Origin: an uncultured Eubacteriales bacterium
Lineage (GTDB): Bacteria > Bacillota > Clostridia > Christensenellales > Aristaeellaceae
DNA length: 38,462 bases
Direction of reading: 5' to 3'
Assembly (NCBI GenBank): GCA_902778995.1
Contig: CACYZW010000016.1
Span: forward strand, 1 to 38,462
Shown: positions 16,686 through 24,423 of the stretch, piece by piece
Position numbering within the stretch: the first letter of the stretch is position 1
How the letters are laid out: each line of letters opens with the position of its first letter
Made by a program: the position numbers and the translations under genes
The notes under the pieces: generated by a model
What the model saw: the letters and a program-made list of their open reading frames with translations, nothing else
Databases searched by the model: none
What the model was told of the DNA's origin: nothing

Positions 16686-17228
16686 ATGCTTCATCCATTG
16701 GACATCATACTCAGCGAGATCGAAGGTGTGCTCTCCCAGATCAGGGAAGGCCAGGTAAACGACGTGCTGCAATCGTTTTCAAAGGAGCGACGGGTATTTG
16801 TGGACGGCGAAGGCCGCTCCGGTTTTTCCGCTAGGGGCTTTGCCATGCGCCTGATGCACATCGGTTACACGGTCTACTTTGTGGGCGAGACCATCACGCC
16901 CGCGATGCGGGAGGGCGACGTGTTCGTCGCGGTTTCCGGCTCCGGGAAGAGCGCCAACGTATTGAACGACGCGAAGAAAGCCAAAAATACCGGCGCGGAG
17001 GTCATCGCCGTCACCTCCAAGGCGGATTCTCCCCTCGCCGACCTGGCCGACAAGGTGTTGGTCATCCCCGGAACGGTCAAGGGCGATTCCGGGGCAGGGC
17101 GCGGCTCCGTCCAGCTGCTCAGCTCGCTGTTCGACCAGAGCCTCCACATCGTGCTGGATGCCCTGTGCCTGCTGCTGAGCCGGAGGGACTGCACCGCCAA
17201 CGAGACCGCGACCAGCGCGCACTGGTGA
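16686..17228 (+). CDS. hxlB: 6-phospho-3-hexuloisomerase
   Basis: A 180-residue SIS-domain protein of the size of HxlB/PHI. VFVDGEGRSGFSARGFAMRL, the sugar-phosphate loop VSGSGKSANV, and VIAVTSKADSPLADLAD are family hallmarks, and LLSSLFDQSLHIVLDAL near the C-terminus matches the closing helix with the general base region. It isomerises 3-hexulose 6-phosphate to fructose 6-phosphate. It lies 32 bp after hxlA, so the two form the ribulose-monophosphate pair used for formaldehyde removal or for making pentose phosphate in organisms without the oxidative branch. GAAAGAGAGG precedes the ATG. Confidence 0.9.
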   Translation: MLHPLDIILSEIEGVLSQIREGQVNDVLQSFSKERRVFVDGEGRSGFSARGFAMRLMHIGYTVYFVGETITPAMREGDVFVAVSGSGKSANVLNDAKKAKNTGAEVIAVTSKADSPLADLADKVLVIPGTVKGDSGAGRGSVQLLSSLFDQSLHIVLDALCLLLSRRDCTANETATSAHW

Positions 17229-17264
17229 GGGGCCTGTCCCACGCCGACGGGCAAGGTCATCCGG

Positions 17265-17310
17265 TTAAGGAAACACCGCACAATCCTGAATTGCGCGGTG
17301 TTTCTTTATA
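17265..17310. terminator. TTAAGGAAAC-family palindrome, bidirectional terminator
   Basis: TTAAGGAAACACCGCACAAT (17265-17284) pairs with the near-complement at 17290-17310 across a 5-base loop, with two or three mismatches, ending TTTCTTTATA. It lies between convergent hxlB and the flavoprotein gene. Same family as 7573-7635. Confidence 0.8.
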
Positions 17311-17374
17311 TAATATAACGCCAAGGCTTCGTACCCATACGGCCAAGGCGCTGGCTGTGCGCCTGTTTCAGGCA

Positions 17375-17887
17375 TTACAGCGCTTTGGCGAAGTCGCAGA
17401 TCTCCTTGAGCTTCGCTTCGGAGCCGTTCTCCTCGCCCGCGGCGGTGATGATGCCGGCATCCTCGAGGCCCATGTAGCCGATCATGGTCTTGTAGGTGGC
17501 GATAGCGCCTTCAAAGGGATTGGGGGAAGCGGAGCTCAGCAGCAGCGCGGCCTTCGTGGCCTTCGTGGGCTTGCCGATGGCGTAGACCCTCTGGATCGCG
17601 GCGGAGAGCTGGGCGGTCATGTCGAAGTAGTAGATCGGGGACGCGAACACGATCATGTCGCAATCCTTGTAGGCGGGCATGACCTTCTCCATGTCGTCCT
17701 TCTGAATGCACTTTCCCTCGCCCTTGCCGTGGCAGTATTCGCAGGCAAGACAGCCGCCTATCTTCATCTTGCCGACCTGAATGACTTCCACCTCATGGCC
17801 GGCGGCCTTCGCGCCTTCGGCAAAGGCCTCCACCATCGCGGCGGTGTTCTGCTTCCTGGGACTTCCGTTCAAAACCGTAATCTTCAT
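17375..17887 (-). CDS. Flavodoxin-fold iron-sulfur flavoprotein (Isf-like)
   Basis: A 170-residue NADPH-dependent FMN reductase/flavodoxin-fold protein. ITVLNGSPRKQNTAAMVEAF is the FMN phosphate loop and FASPIYYFDMTAQL the second flavin-binding stretch. Cysteines 46, 49, 52 and 60 have the compact CX2CX2CX7C spacing of archaeal/clostridial iron-sulfur flavoproteins, which hold one [4Fe-4S] cluster. It should move electrons in the cytoplasm, perhaps from ferredoxin to O2, peroxide or quinones. AGGAGG lies 9 bases before the ATG. A rubredoxin C-terminal remnant lies in frame just upstream, hinting that a rubredoxin gene once preceded it. Confidence 0.88.
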   Translation of the reverse strand: MKITVLNGSPRKQNTAAMVEAFAEGAKAAGHEVEVIQVGKMKIGGCLACEYCHGKGEGKCIQKDDMEKVMPAYKDCDMIVFASPIYYFDMTAQLSAAIQRVYAIGKPTKATKAALLLSSASPNPFEGAIATYKTMIGYMGLEDAGIITAAGEENGSEAKLKEICDFAKAL

Positions 17888-17911
17888 GTGCTTGTTCCTC
17901 CTTGTATTTCC

Positions 17912-17971
17912 GGCTCGCGCCTTGTCGAACCTTGCTTTGAGCGGCTTGCAGCGCGGACAGCGCCAGCCCTC
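17912..17971 (-). pseudogene. Rubredoxin C-terminal remnant
   Basis: In one minus-strand frame the stretch reads EGWRCPRCKPLKARFDKARA, which matches the end of a rubredoxin; the fusion protein at 7691-9019 ends [17 protein letters not shown]. Only the second CxxC half survives. The preceding bases code nothing rubredoxin-like, and the radical SAM stop is 10 bases away. It reads through, without stop, into the next flavoprotein frame. Best explained as the debris of a rubredoxin gene removed by deletion. Confidence 0.6.
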
Positions 17972-17981
17972 TATAGCAATA

Positions 17982-19082
17982 CTATTTTGCCCTTTCGGCC
18001 AAAATGCCTTCCACCTTCTCGCGCTGCTCGTACAGCACGCAGCCGCCCACGTGGTCGTTATCCAGTATGCCGCGCGCCTGCAGCGCCATGAACAGCGGCG
18101 ATTGCAGCGCGCCGCGCACGCCCAGCTCGCGCACGTTCACGTCCGAATAGGGCGAAAATGGGCAGGGCTCCGCGCCGCCGTGGGAATTGATGTGGAAAAA
18201 GCCCCGACCCGCCGCCATGCAGCCGCCGCTGGCCTTTTCACTGCCGGGGAAGGCCAGCGCGATCAAATCGGGGAAGGTCTCCCGAAGCCTTTGCATGGCC
18301 GCCAGCAGGGTTTCGCGCTCTGCGTCGGCAGGGGCCAGGTGGCGGGCTTCCTCCGTCACCGGCACGAATTCCACGAAGATCGCCAGCCTGCAGCCGCAGC
18401 TGACCAGCGTTTCCATGAATTTGGGCGATGTGACCTCCCGGATATTTTCGGTGGTCACGGTGATGGACGCGCCAAACAGCAGGTTTTTGGCATGCAGCCG
18501 ATCCATGGCGGCAGTCAGCCTGTCGTAGACGCCCTCGCCACGGCGGGCGTCTGTAGCATTCCTGTCGCCCTCGATACTCAGCACGGGCACCAGGTTGCGG
18601 CACCTGTCCAACTGGGCGATAGCGGTGTCGTCCATACAGGTGCCGTTGGTGAAGACCGGGAAGAGCAGGTTCTTCATCTCCCCGGCCGCTTCGATCACAT
18701 CCCAGCGCAAAAACGGCTCGCCGCCCGCCAGCAGTATGAAGCTGACGCCCAGGTTCCCGGCTTCAACGAAAATCCGCTTCCATTCCTCCGTGCTCAACTG
18801 CCGCACCGGCTCGGCGTCCACCGTGGCGTTATTGCAACGGGAATAGCAGCCCGCGCAGTGAAGATTGCACCGGCTGGTGATGCTGGCGATCAGGAAGGCG
18901 GGCACATGCAGGCCCTCCGCCTCCAGTTCAAGGCGGCGCCTGGTCGCCCGGGCCGCGGCGGCGGCAAACTTCACCATGAAGGCGCTCTCCCTGGGATCGC
19001 GCAGCGTGGCCTTCAGGGTATCCGAGACGATCCGCTCCACACCTCGGGCCATGTATTCCTGCAGGTTGAATTGGCTGTCCAT
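17982..19082 (-). CDS. Radical SAM protein with SPASM-like C-terminus
   Basis: A 366-residue radical SAM enzyme. Cys72, Cys76 and Cys79 (RCNLHCAGC) form the CxxxCxxC [4Fe-4S] motif. LLAGGEPFLR is the SAM-binding GGEP, and VLSIEGDRNATDARRG is the typical strand-4 part. Near the C-terminus GGCMAAGRGFFHINSHGGAE then PCPF and GGC look like an auxiliary-cluster (SPASM/twitch) region. The substrate is unknown; heme, peptide-modifying and anaerobic maturase families share this layout. I prefer the ATG at 19082 because GGGGGG lies 6 bases upstream; the in-frame ATG at 19112 touches the preceding stop and has a distant ribosome site. It follows the glutathione peroxidase gene, probably in one transcript. 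Confidence 0.82.
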   Translation of the reverse strand: MDSQFNLQEYMARGVERIVSDTLKATLRDPRESAFMVKFAAAAARATRRRLELEAEGLHVPAFLIASITSRCNLHCAGCYSRCNNATVDAEPVRQLSTEEWKRIFVEAGNLGVSFILLAGGEPFLRWDVIEAAGEMKNLLFPVFTNGTCMDDTAIAQLDRCRNLVPVLSIEGDRNATDARRGEGVYDRLTAAMDRLHAKNLLFGASITVTTENIREVTSPKFMETLVSCGCRLAIFVEFVPVTEEARHLAPADAERETLLAAMQRLRETFPDLIALAFPGSEKASGGCMAAGRGFFHINSHGGAEPCPFSPYSDVNVRELGVRGALQSPLFMALQARGILDNDHVGGCVLYEQREKVEGILAERAK

Positions 19083-19112
19083 GAAGTCCCCCCGGTTCCT
19101 GTGTTCCGTCAT

Positions 19113-19652
19113 TTACAGCAGCGCCTTCACGCAGGCCTCCACCTCCGCCATGTCGGCGGTGGGCTCGAAGCGGGCGACGACGTTGCCCGCCCGGTCGATG
19201 ATGAACTTGGTGAAGTTCCACTTGATGTCCGGCTTCTTGGCCCAGTCCGGGTCGGCCTCCGAGAACATCTTCTCCAGCAGGGCCTTGTACTGATGCTCGC
19301 CGAAGCCCTCGAAGCCCTTCTGGGACTTGAGATAGGTGTACAGCGGCAGCTCGTTCGGGCCGTTGACGTCCGCCTTCTTCATCTGCGGGAAGGTGGTGTT
19401 GTAATGCACCGTGCAGAACTCGTGGATTTCGTCGTCCGAGCCGGGGGCCTGCCCGCCGAACTGGTTGCAGGGAATGTCGACGATTTCCAACCCCTGGTCG
19501 TGGTAGTCCCTGTACATCTGCTCGATGGGCGCGTACTGGGGGGTGAAGCCGCAGCCCGTGGCGGTGTTCACCACCATGACGACCTTGCCCTTATAGTCCG
19601 AAAGGTTGAGTTGTTCGCCCCTGCCCGTGGTCAGTGTGTAATCATAGATCAT
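19113..19652 (-). CDS. Glutathione peroxidase-family (thiol) peroxidase
   Basis: A 179-residue protein of normal family length. The peroxidatic cysteine is Cys34 in NTATGCGFTPQY, where most homologues have KCG or UCG. IPCNQFGGQAPGSDDEI and IKWNFTKFIID carry the Gln and Trp/Asn of the catalytic tetrad. It reduces peroxides in the cytoplasm; bacterial Cys forms usually take electrons from thioredoxin rather than glutathione. GGGAGG is 9 bases upstream of the ATG. The gene lies inside the long minus-strand redox run, directly before the radical SAM gene. Confidence 0.92.
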   Translation of the reverse strand: MIYDYTLTTGRGEQLNLSDYKGKVVMVVNTATGCGFTPQYAPIEQMYRDYHDQGLEIVDIPCNQFGGQAPGSDDEIHEFCTVHYNTTFPQMKKADVNGPNELPLYTYLKSQKGFEGFGEHQYKALLEKMFSEADPDWAKKPDIKWNFTKFIIDRAGNVVARFEPTADMAEVEACVKALL

Positions 19653-19699
19653 GCTCTCGTCCTCCCATTCTTGATAATAACTTTTAATGCGCCATAAGC

Positions 19700-19720
19700 A
19701 TTGTGCGGTGTTTCCTTATA
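19700..19720 (-). repeat. TTAAGGAAAC-family half element at stop codon
   Basis: On the minus strand TATAAGGAAACACCGCACAA and a final T; the TAA is the stop codon of the flavodoxin gene. No second arm is seen. This mirrors the copy at 5454, where the element also supplies the stop. Confidence 0.65.
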
Positions 19721-20192
19721 GCCATCGGGAAGCCCAGAGGCTCAGCTCCTTTTCCGAAGTCCGCGCCCCAAAGCGCTCTCCCTGGGCAACCTTCGCGTCC
19801 TTCGCCAGCGCCTGCATATTCTGCGCAGAATCGCCCAATCCGCTGCCGCCGGAGGTGCAGAAGGGAACCACCTTCTTGCCGGCAAAGTCGTACAGTTCCA
19901 TAAACGTGTCGATGATCGAAGGCTCCCGGTACCACCACACAGGGAAACCCACGAATACCACGTCGTACTGCGCCATGTCCGCCACCCTCGACGCGATTTC
20001 CGGTCGGGATGCCCTGTTGTTCATCTCGACACTGCTCCTGCTGCTTTTGTTCATCCAATTCAAATCTGCGCGCGTGTAGGGGATCTTCGGCACGATCTCA
20101 TGCAGATCCGCCCCGATGCCCTGCGCCATCTTCCCGGCCACGGCCTTTGTCGTTCCGCCCGCGCTGAAATAGGCCACCAATGCCTTGCTCAT
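19716..20192 (-). CDS. Flavodoxin-family protein
   Basis: A 158-residue flavodoxin-4-type protein. ALVAYFSAGGTTKAVAGKMA is the FMN phosphate-binding loop; VVFVGFPVWWYREPSI and PFCTSGGSGLGDS are the two flavin-ring loops (WWY and SGGSG typical of this subgroup). It carries electrons or acts as a small NAD(P)H oxidoreductase in the cytoplasm. AGGAGG is 8 bases before the ATG, and 15 bp separate it from the gene before, so it is in the TetR-headed run. Its stop codon lies in a dispersed repeat. Confidence 0.9.
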   Translation of the reverse strand: MSKALVAYFSAGGTTKAVAGKMAQGIGADLHEIVPKIPYTRADLNWMNKSSRSSVEMNNRASRPEIASRVADMAQYDVVFVGFPVWWYREPSIIDTFMELYDFAGKKVVPFCTSGGSGLGDSAQNMQALAKDAKVAQGERFGARTSEKELSLWASRWL

Positions 20193-20207
20193 GTCGATAC
20201 CTCCTCG

Positions 20208-20546
20208 TCATTCCTGTTCCGATTCATTCCAGACTTCCTTCGCCAGCCGGAACACCGCCCATCCCTTGGGCCAGCCCACGTACATCGTAGCGTGGGTAAC
20301 GATGGCGGCGATCTCGTCCTTCGTGACGCCGTGGGCCTTTGCGTTCTGCAAATGATAGGTCAGGGAGGCGTCCGTGATGCCGGAAGCCATCAGGGACACC
20401 ACCGTGATGATACACTTCGTCTTGATGTCGAGGGTCTCTGCGTTCCAGACCTCGCCGAAGAGCACGTCGTCGTTGAGATGGGCGAACATCGGGGCGAATT
20501 CCCCCAGCTGGTTTCTTCCCGCCGTCTGTGTGATCTTCTCCTTCAT
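20208..20546 (-). CDS. Carboxymuconolactone decarboxylase-family protein
   Basis: A 112-residue all-helical protein matching the CMD family in length and in the closing AAIVTHATMYVGWPKGWAVF signature (H, Y, G-W-P). The CxxC of AhpD-type peroxidase partners is absent: only one cysteine (KCIITVVSL) occurs, so AhpD-like disulfide reduction is unlikely. Members often sit beside flavodoxins and aldo/keto reductases as here, suggesting a shared job in removing reactive quinones or carbonyls; this is inference. GGAGG lies about 7 bases before the ATG. Confidence 0.88.
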   Translation of the reverse strand: MKEKITQTAGRNQLGEFAPMFAHLNDDVLFGEVWNAETLDIKTKCIITVVSLMASGITDASLTYHLQNAKAHGVTKDEIAAIVTHATMYVGWPKGWAVFRLAKEVWNESEQE

Positions 20547-20601
20547 ACCATTACCTCCATAATTAAAATGCGCAGGGCCTGCGGCTTTCCCGCCGGACAG
20601 T

Positions 20602-21984
20602 TCAAATGACGTGTCGGTTCTTCCACCTTCCGCTCCTGAAGCGCCAGATATCCAGCGCTGCCTTGATACACCAGTCCAGTGCCATCGCCAGCGCGATGCC
20701 GATCACGCCCATGCCCAACCACTTTGCCAGTATGAGCGAGAACAGCGTGCGGCAGAGCACCGTGCAGAAGAGCGAAGCCCACATCGTAAACTTCACGTCG
20801 CCTGCGGCGCGAAGCCCCGAGGACAGCGGCATGGCGAAGGGCTGCACCGTGGCCGAGAACAGGTTGTGTATCGCCACGATGATGAGGATCAGGCGCTTTG
20901 TCTCGGCGCTGAGGTCGTACAGCGGCAGGAGCAGCGGGGTCAGCGCCATCACCGCCGCGTTCCACAGCACCGCCAACACCACGGACAGCCGGGTCAGCTT
21001 GCGCATGTACCACTCCGCCGCCGCCTCGTCCCCCGCGCCGACGCACTGCCCGATCACCGTGATGAATACCGTGCTCATGGCCACGCCCATGCAGGCGGCC
21101 AGCGACCAGAAGGTCTGGCCGGTCGCGTTGGCCGCGATTTGGGAGGTGCCGAACGTGGCGACCAATATGCCCAGCACCACCTTTGCAGCCTGGAACAGCG
21201 TGTTTTCGACGGAATTGGGTATGGCGACGCCCAGTATGCGCCTGCTCATGGCCGCGTCCAGCTTCAGCATGGATTTCCATTCCACGTGAACCTCCGCACG
21301 CTCCCGGAAGCACAGCGCGGTCATCACGATGGCGGCGACGTACCACGAGAGCGTCGTCGGCCAGGCCACGCCCGCCGCGCCCGCGCGCAGCACGAAAATG
21401 CCGATGGCGTTGCCCGCCACATTGACGAGGTTTGCCAGCAGCGACACCTTCATCGTCACATCGGTCTTGCCCATGGTGCGGTAAATGGCGGAACCGGCAT
21501 TGTACAGCGCGTTGGCCGGGAAGGACAGGGCGACGATCCACATATAGGTCTTGCAGGCGGCCATGGTCCCGGGCTCCGTGGCGGGGTACATGCGCTCCAG
21601 CAGCCATGCGCCGAACAGGAGCATCAGGGCCATGCACACCAGCGACACGACGCCGGCCAGGAAAAAGATCTGCGAGGCCGCCAGATTGCCGCCCTGTCGA
21701 TCCCTGCTGCCAATGTACTGCGCCACCACCACCGACCCGCCCGCCGAGACGGCCGTGAACAGATAGATGAAAATGGTGTAGATCATCGTATCCAGGCCCA
21801 CGCCCGCCACCACTGTCTCGCCCGCGTAGCTGACCATCATCGTATCCGCCAGGCCGACGACCATCTGCAGCAGCTGCTCCACCACCAGCGGCACGATCAT
21901 CGCCTTCAGCATGTCGTTGCTAAAGCGCTTCCGTCGTTCGTCGATTTGCTGCCTCGGCTCGATCAATCCCTGGATGATGTTCAT
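20602..21984 (-). CDS. MATE-family multidrug exporter
   Basis: A 460-residue membrane protein with the twelve-helix MATE pattern. Recognisable parts: LVVEQLLQMVVGLADTMMVS in helix 1, GSVVVAQYIGSRD, ALYNAGSAIYRTMGKTDV and the second-half repeat IPNSVENTLFQAAKVVLGI. It should pump cationic or aromatic compounds out using Na+ or H+. It lies 18 bp after the aldo/keto reductase gene, with GGAGG 7 bases before the ATG, so it is under the TetR promoter. An efflux pump with a reductase and TetR fits detoxification of a small organic compound. Confidence 0.93.
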   Translation of the reverse strand: MNIIQGLIEPRQQIDERRKRFSNDMLKAMIVPLVVEQLLQMVVGLADTMMVSYAGETVVAGVGLDTMIYTIFIYLFTAVSAGGSVVVAQYIGSRDRQGGNLAASQIFFLAGVVSLVCMALMLLFGAWLLERMYPATEPGTMAACKTYMWIVALSFPANALYNAGSAIYRTMGKTDVTMKVSLLANLVNVAGNAIGIFVLRAGAAGVAWPTTLSWYVAAIVMTALCFRERAEVHVEWKSMLKLDAAMSRRILGVAIPNSVENTLFQAAKVVLGILVATFGTSQIAANATGQTFWSLAACMGVAMSTVFITVIGQCVGAGDEAAAEWYMRKLTRLSVVLAVLWNAAVMALTPLLLPLYDLSAETKRLILIIVAIHNLFSATVQPFAMPLSSGLRAAGDVKFTMWASLFCTVLCRTLFSLILAKWLGMGVIGIALAMALDWCIKAALDIWRFRSGRWKNRHVI

Positions 21985-22002
21985 AAGCGCCTCCGATGTC
22001 GC

Positions 22003-23004
22003 CTATCTCGCCCGCGCAGGCCGGTTCTGCGCCATCACGCCCGCCAGCGGGTGGGGCACATAGGGTGCTTCGAGATACGATATTTCCTCTTCCGTCAGTT
22101 CAAGATCCACGGCCTTTGCCGCGCCTTCGATGTGGCTGAGCTTCGTCGCGCCCACCACCGGCGCGGTCACCTTGCTTAATAGCCACGCAAGCGATACCTC
22201 GGTCATGGTCACGCCGCGCCTTTCGGCAATCTCCGCCACGCGGCTGATGATGACGTCGTCCTGCGCCTTCGTGGCGTCGTACTTGAACTTCGCGTAGGCG
22301 TCCTTCTCCATGCGGTTGGAGCTCTCGCCGGGCTTGCGGGACAGGCGTCCCGCCGCCAGCGCGCTGTAGGGCGTCAGGGCGATGTTTTCCTCGTCGCAGT
22401 AAGGGACCATCTCCCGCTCCTCCTCCCGGAAGATCAGGTTGTAATGGCCCTGTACGGACACGAACTTCGCCCAGCCCTCCCGCTCGGCGATGGCGTTGGC
22501 CTTGCAAAGCTGCCAGGCGAAGCAATTGGAAATGCCGATGCAGCGTGCCTTGCCCGCGACCACCTGCCGGTTCAGCCCGTCCAGTATGTCCTCGATGGGC
22601 GTCTTCCAGTCCCACATGTGATAGATGTACAGATCGACGTAATCCATGCCCAGGTTTTCAAGGCTCCTGTTCAGCATCCTTTCGATGTGCTGTTGCCCCG
22701 TGACGCCCGCCTCGATCTCGTCCTGCGTCCTGGGCAGGAACTTGGTGGCCACCACCACCTCGTCGCGCCTCGCAAAGTCCCGAAGCGCCCGGCCCACATA
22801 CTGTTCGCTGGTGCCGGACTGGTAGGCGATGGCGGTATCATAGAAGTTGACGCCCAGCTCAAGACCCCGCCGGATGATATCCCGGGAGTGTGCCTCGTCC
22901 AGCGTCCAGGCGTGCTGGCCCTGTCCCGCGTCGCCAAATCCCATGCAGCCCATGCAGATGCGGGAGACCGTCAAATCGGACTTGCCAAGTTGCGTATATT
23001 TCAT
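22003..23004 (-). CDS. Aldo/keto reductase
   Basis: A 333-residue AKR of the YajO/YdhF-like class. VNFYDTAIAYQSGTSEQYVG carries the catalytic Asp and Tyr, ATKF the Lys, and YVDLYIYHMWDW the His. GISNCFAWQL and PVVGATKLSHIEGA are the NADPH-binding parts. It reduces aldehydes or ketones with NADPH. It lies 6 bp after TetR, so it is probably the main target of that repressor. The ribosome site is GGAGGTG. The true substrate is not visible from sequence. Confidence 0.93.
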   Translation of the reverse strand: MKYTQLGKSDLTVSRICMGCMGFGDAGQGQHAWTLDEAHSRDIIRRGLELGVNFYDTAIAYQSGTSEQYVGRALRDFARRDEVVVATKFLPRTQDEIEAGVTGQQHIERMLNRSLENLGMDYVDLYIYHMWDWKTPIEDILDGLNRQVVAGKARCIGISNCFAWQLCKANAIAEREGWAKFVSVQGHYNLIFREEEREMVPYCDEENIALTPYSALAAGRLSRKPGESSNRMEKDAYAKFKYDATKAQDDVIISRVAEIAERRGVTMTEVSLAWLLSKVTAPVVGATKLSHIEGAAKAVDLELTEEEISYLEAPYVPHPLAGVMAQNRPARAR

Positions 23005-23010
23005 ATTGCT

Positions 23011-23634
23011 TCACACCTCCAGTAGTTTTTTCAGGCAGTTGCTTGTCAGGTCGTAGGCGGAATGACAGGCATAGGGAATGCCCGCTTCCCGCATGGCGTC
23101 CTCCTGCTTTTCGGTCACGCTGGTATAGGGATAGATGCCGTAGATGAAGGGAAAAAAGGCGTACAGGAACCGCTTGCGGTCGTCCGCGTCCATGTCCGGG
23201 ATATACTTCCGTACCAGGCGATCCACCGTATCCAGGGATGCGCCAAAGGAGCGCTTGAAGGCCGTCAGCCGCTCCAGGCGGGAATTGGCCTCCATCTCGT
23301 ACAGGTTCATGGACAAAAGCCGCAGCAGCCTGGGGTGGTCCGTCAGCGTGCGGGCCAGTGCGTCGGCCACTTCCATGCGCGACATGGCCGCCCGCCGCGC
23401 CATGATGTCCCGCATCTGGTCCACCCAGGCGTCGTATTCCCGCGCCAGCAGCGCCAGGAATATCTCCTCCTTTGTTTCAAAATACAGGTAGATGCCGGTG
23501 CGGGTCAGGGTCGTCGCCGCACCGATATCCTTCAGCGTGATCTCTTTGAACCCTTTGGTCTCATAGAGCGCTGCACAGGCGTTGATGATTTCATCTTTGC
23601 GCGCTTCCGTCAATTGTGGTGAGCCCCTCGACAT
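23011..23634 (-). CDS. TetR-family repressor
   Basis: A 207-residue TetR protein. An N-terminal HTH (INACAALYETKGFKEITLKD followed by IGAATTLTRTGIYLYFETKE) fits the family; the C-terminal part is the ligand-binding, dimerising all-helical domain. It heads the minus-strand run and its own promoter carries two perfect 13-bp palindromes, so it represses itself and the downstream reductase, MATE pump and flavodoxin genes until a ligand binds. Two in-frame ATGs are six bases apart; GGAGG is only 3-4 bases before the first (23640) but 9 before the second (23634), so I chose the second. Confidence 0.9.
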   Translation of the reverse strand: MSRGSPQLTEARKDEIINACAALYETKGFKEITLKDIGAATTLTRTGIYLYFETKEEIFLALLAREYDAWVDQMRDIMARRAAMSRMEVADALARTLTDHPRLLRLLSMNLYEMEANSRLERLTAFKRSFGASLDTVDRLVRKYIPDMDADDRKRFLYAFFPFIYGIYPYTSVTEKQEDAMREAGIPYACHSAYDLTSNCLKKLLEV

Positions 23635-23657
23635 CTTCATCTTCCTCCGGTCTTAAA

Positions 23658-23670
23658 TGACACCGTGTCA
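23658..23670. promoter_or_regulatory. TetR operator 1
   Basis: TGACACCGTGTCA, a perfect palindrome around one central base, just downstream of the -10 at about the transcription start. Confidence 0.85.
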
Positions 23671-23678
23671 CTATGCGT

Positions 23679-23707
23679 AGTATATCGCAAAAGTGACACG
23701 GTGTCAA
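23679..23707 (-). promoter_or_regulatory. Promoter of TetR operon
   Basis: Minus strand: TTGACA (23702-23707), 17-base spacer, TATACT (23679-23684). The -35 is inside operator 2. Confidence 0.9.
23694..23706. promoter_or_regulatory. TetR operator 2
   Basis: TGACACGGTGTCA, the same palindrome as operator 1 with the centre inverted, 36 bp centre to centre. It overlaps the -35 box, so binding excludes RNA polymerase. Confidence 0.85.
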
Positions 23708-23743
23708 GAATAATTCTGTTCAATTGTCAATCTTTACAAATCA

Positions 23744-24421
23744 TTAATATCCGTCTGTTTTCAGGCTTCCGCGCTCCATCCGATAGATCCGGGTCCCGTA
23801 GGGCAGCGCTTCGCTGTCGTGCGTCACCAGCAACACCGTCTTGCCGTCCTCCACGGCCGACCTGCGCAGCAGCGCCAGCACCGCCCGGGTGTTTTCATCG
23901 TCCAGATCGCCCGTTGGCTCGTCCGCCAGGATGATTTCAGGATTCCCCGCCAGGGCGCGGGCGATGGCCATGCGGCGCAGCTCGCCGCCGGAAAGCTCGG
24001 CGGGACGGGCGTCCCTGAGCTCGGCCATGCCGAGCGCTTCCAGCCAGCCAAGCGCGCGCTTCGCGTCGCCCTTTTCGCCGCGCAGCTGCTGCGGCAGCAG
24101 CACGTTTTCCAGCACGCCAAGGGTGTCGACGGCGCTTCTGCCCTGCGGGATCACGCCGAGCTTCGCATTTCGCAGCCGCGAAAGCGGCCCGTCCGGCAGC
24201 GCGTATATGTCCGTATCGCCCAACCAAACCCGGCCCTCGGTGGGCGTCAGCAGTCCCGCCAGCATGTTGAGCAGCGTCGTCTTGCCAGAGCCGGAGCGCC
24301 CCACCAGCAGCGTGACCTCGCCGGGGCGCAGGGTCAGGTTCACGCTACGCACCGCGAAGAAATGATTGGCCTGCCCCGTCTTTCGGAAATACTGCATGGA
24401 CAGGTTTTCAGCCCTCAGCAT
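23744..24421 (-). CDS. ABC transporter ATP-binding protein (MacB/LolD type), second module
   Basis: A 225-residue ATPase of the LolD/MacB group. Walker A GRSGSGKTT, signature LSGGELRRM, Walker [13 protein letters not shown] and H-loop VTHD are all present. It begins 2 bp after the stop of the permease gene at 24424 (GGGGG ribosome site overlapping that stop), so the two form one transporter. As part of the iron locus it may power extrusion or conformational work by the FtsX-like permease rather than transport through it. The open frame upstream of the ATG at 24421 overlaps the permease gene and is not used. Confidence 0.9.
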   Translation of the reverse strand: MLRAENLSMQYFRKTGQANHFFAVRSVNLTLRPGEVTLLVGRSGSGKTTLLNMLAGLLTPTEGRVWLGDTDIYALPDGPLSRLRNAKLGVIPQGRSAVDTLGVLENVLLPQQLRGEKGDAKRALGWLEALGMAELRDARPAELSGGELRRMAIARALAGNPEIILADEPTGDLDDENTRAVLALLRRSAVEDGKTVLLVTHDSEALPYGTRIYRMERGSLKTDGY

Positions 24422-24423
24422 GT

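Noticed and set aside
20611-22179. 522-residue plus-strand frame over MATE and aldo/keto reductase
   Set aside because: His/Arg/Gln-rich antisense shadow.
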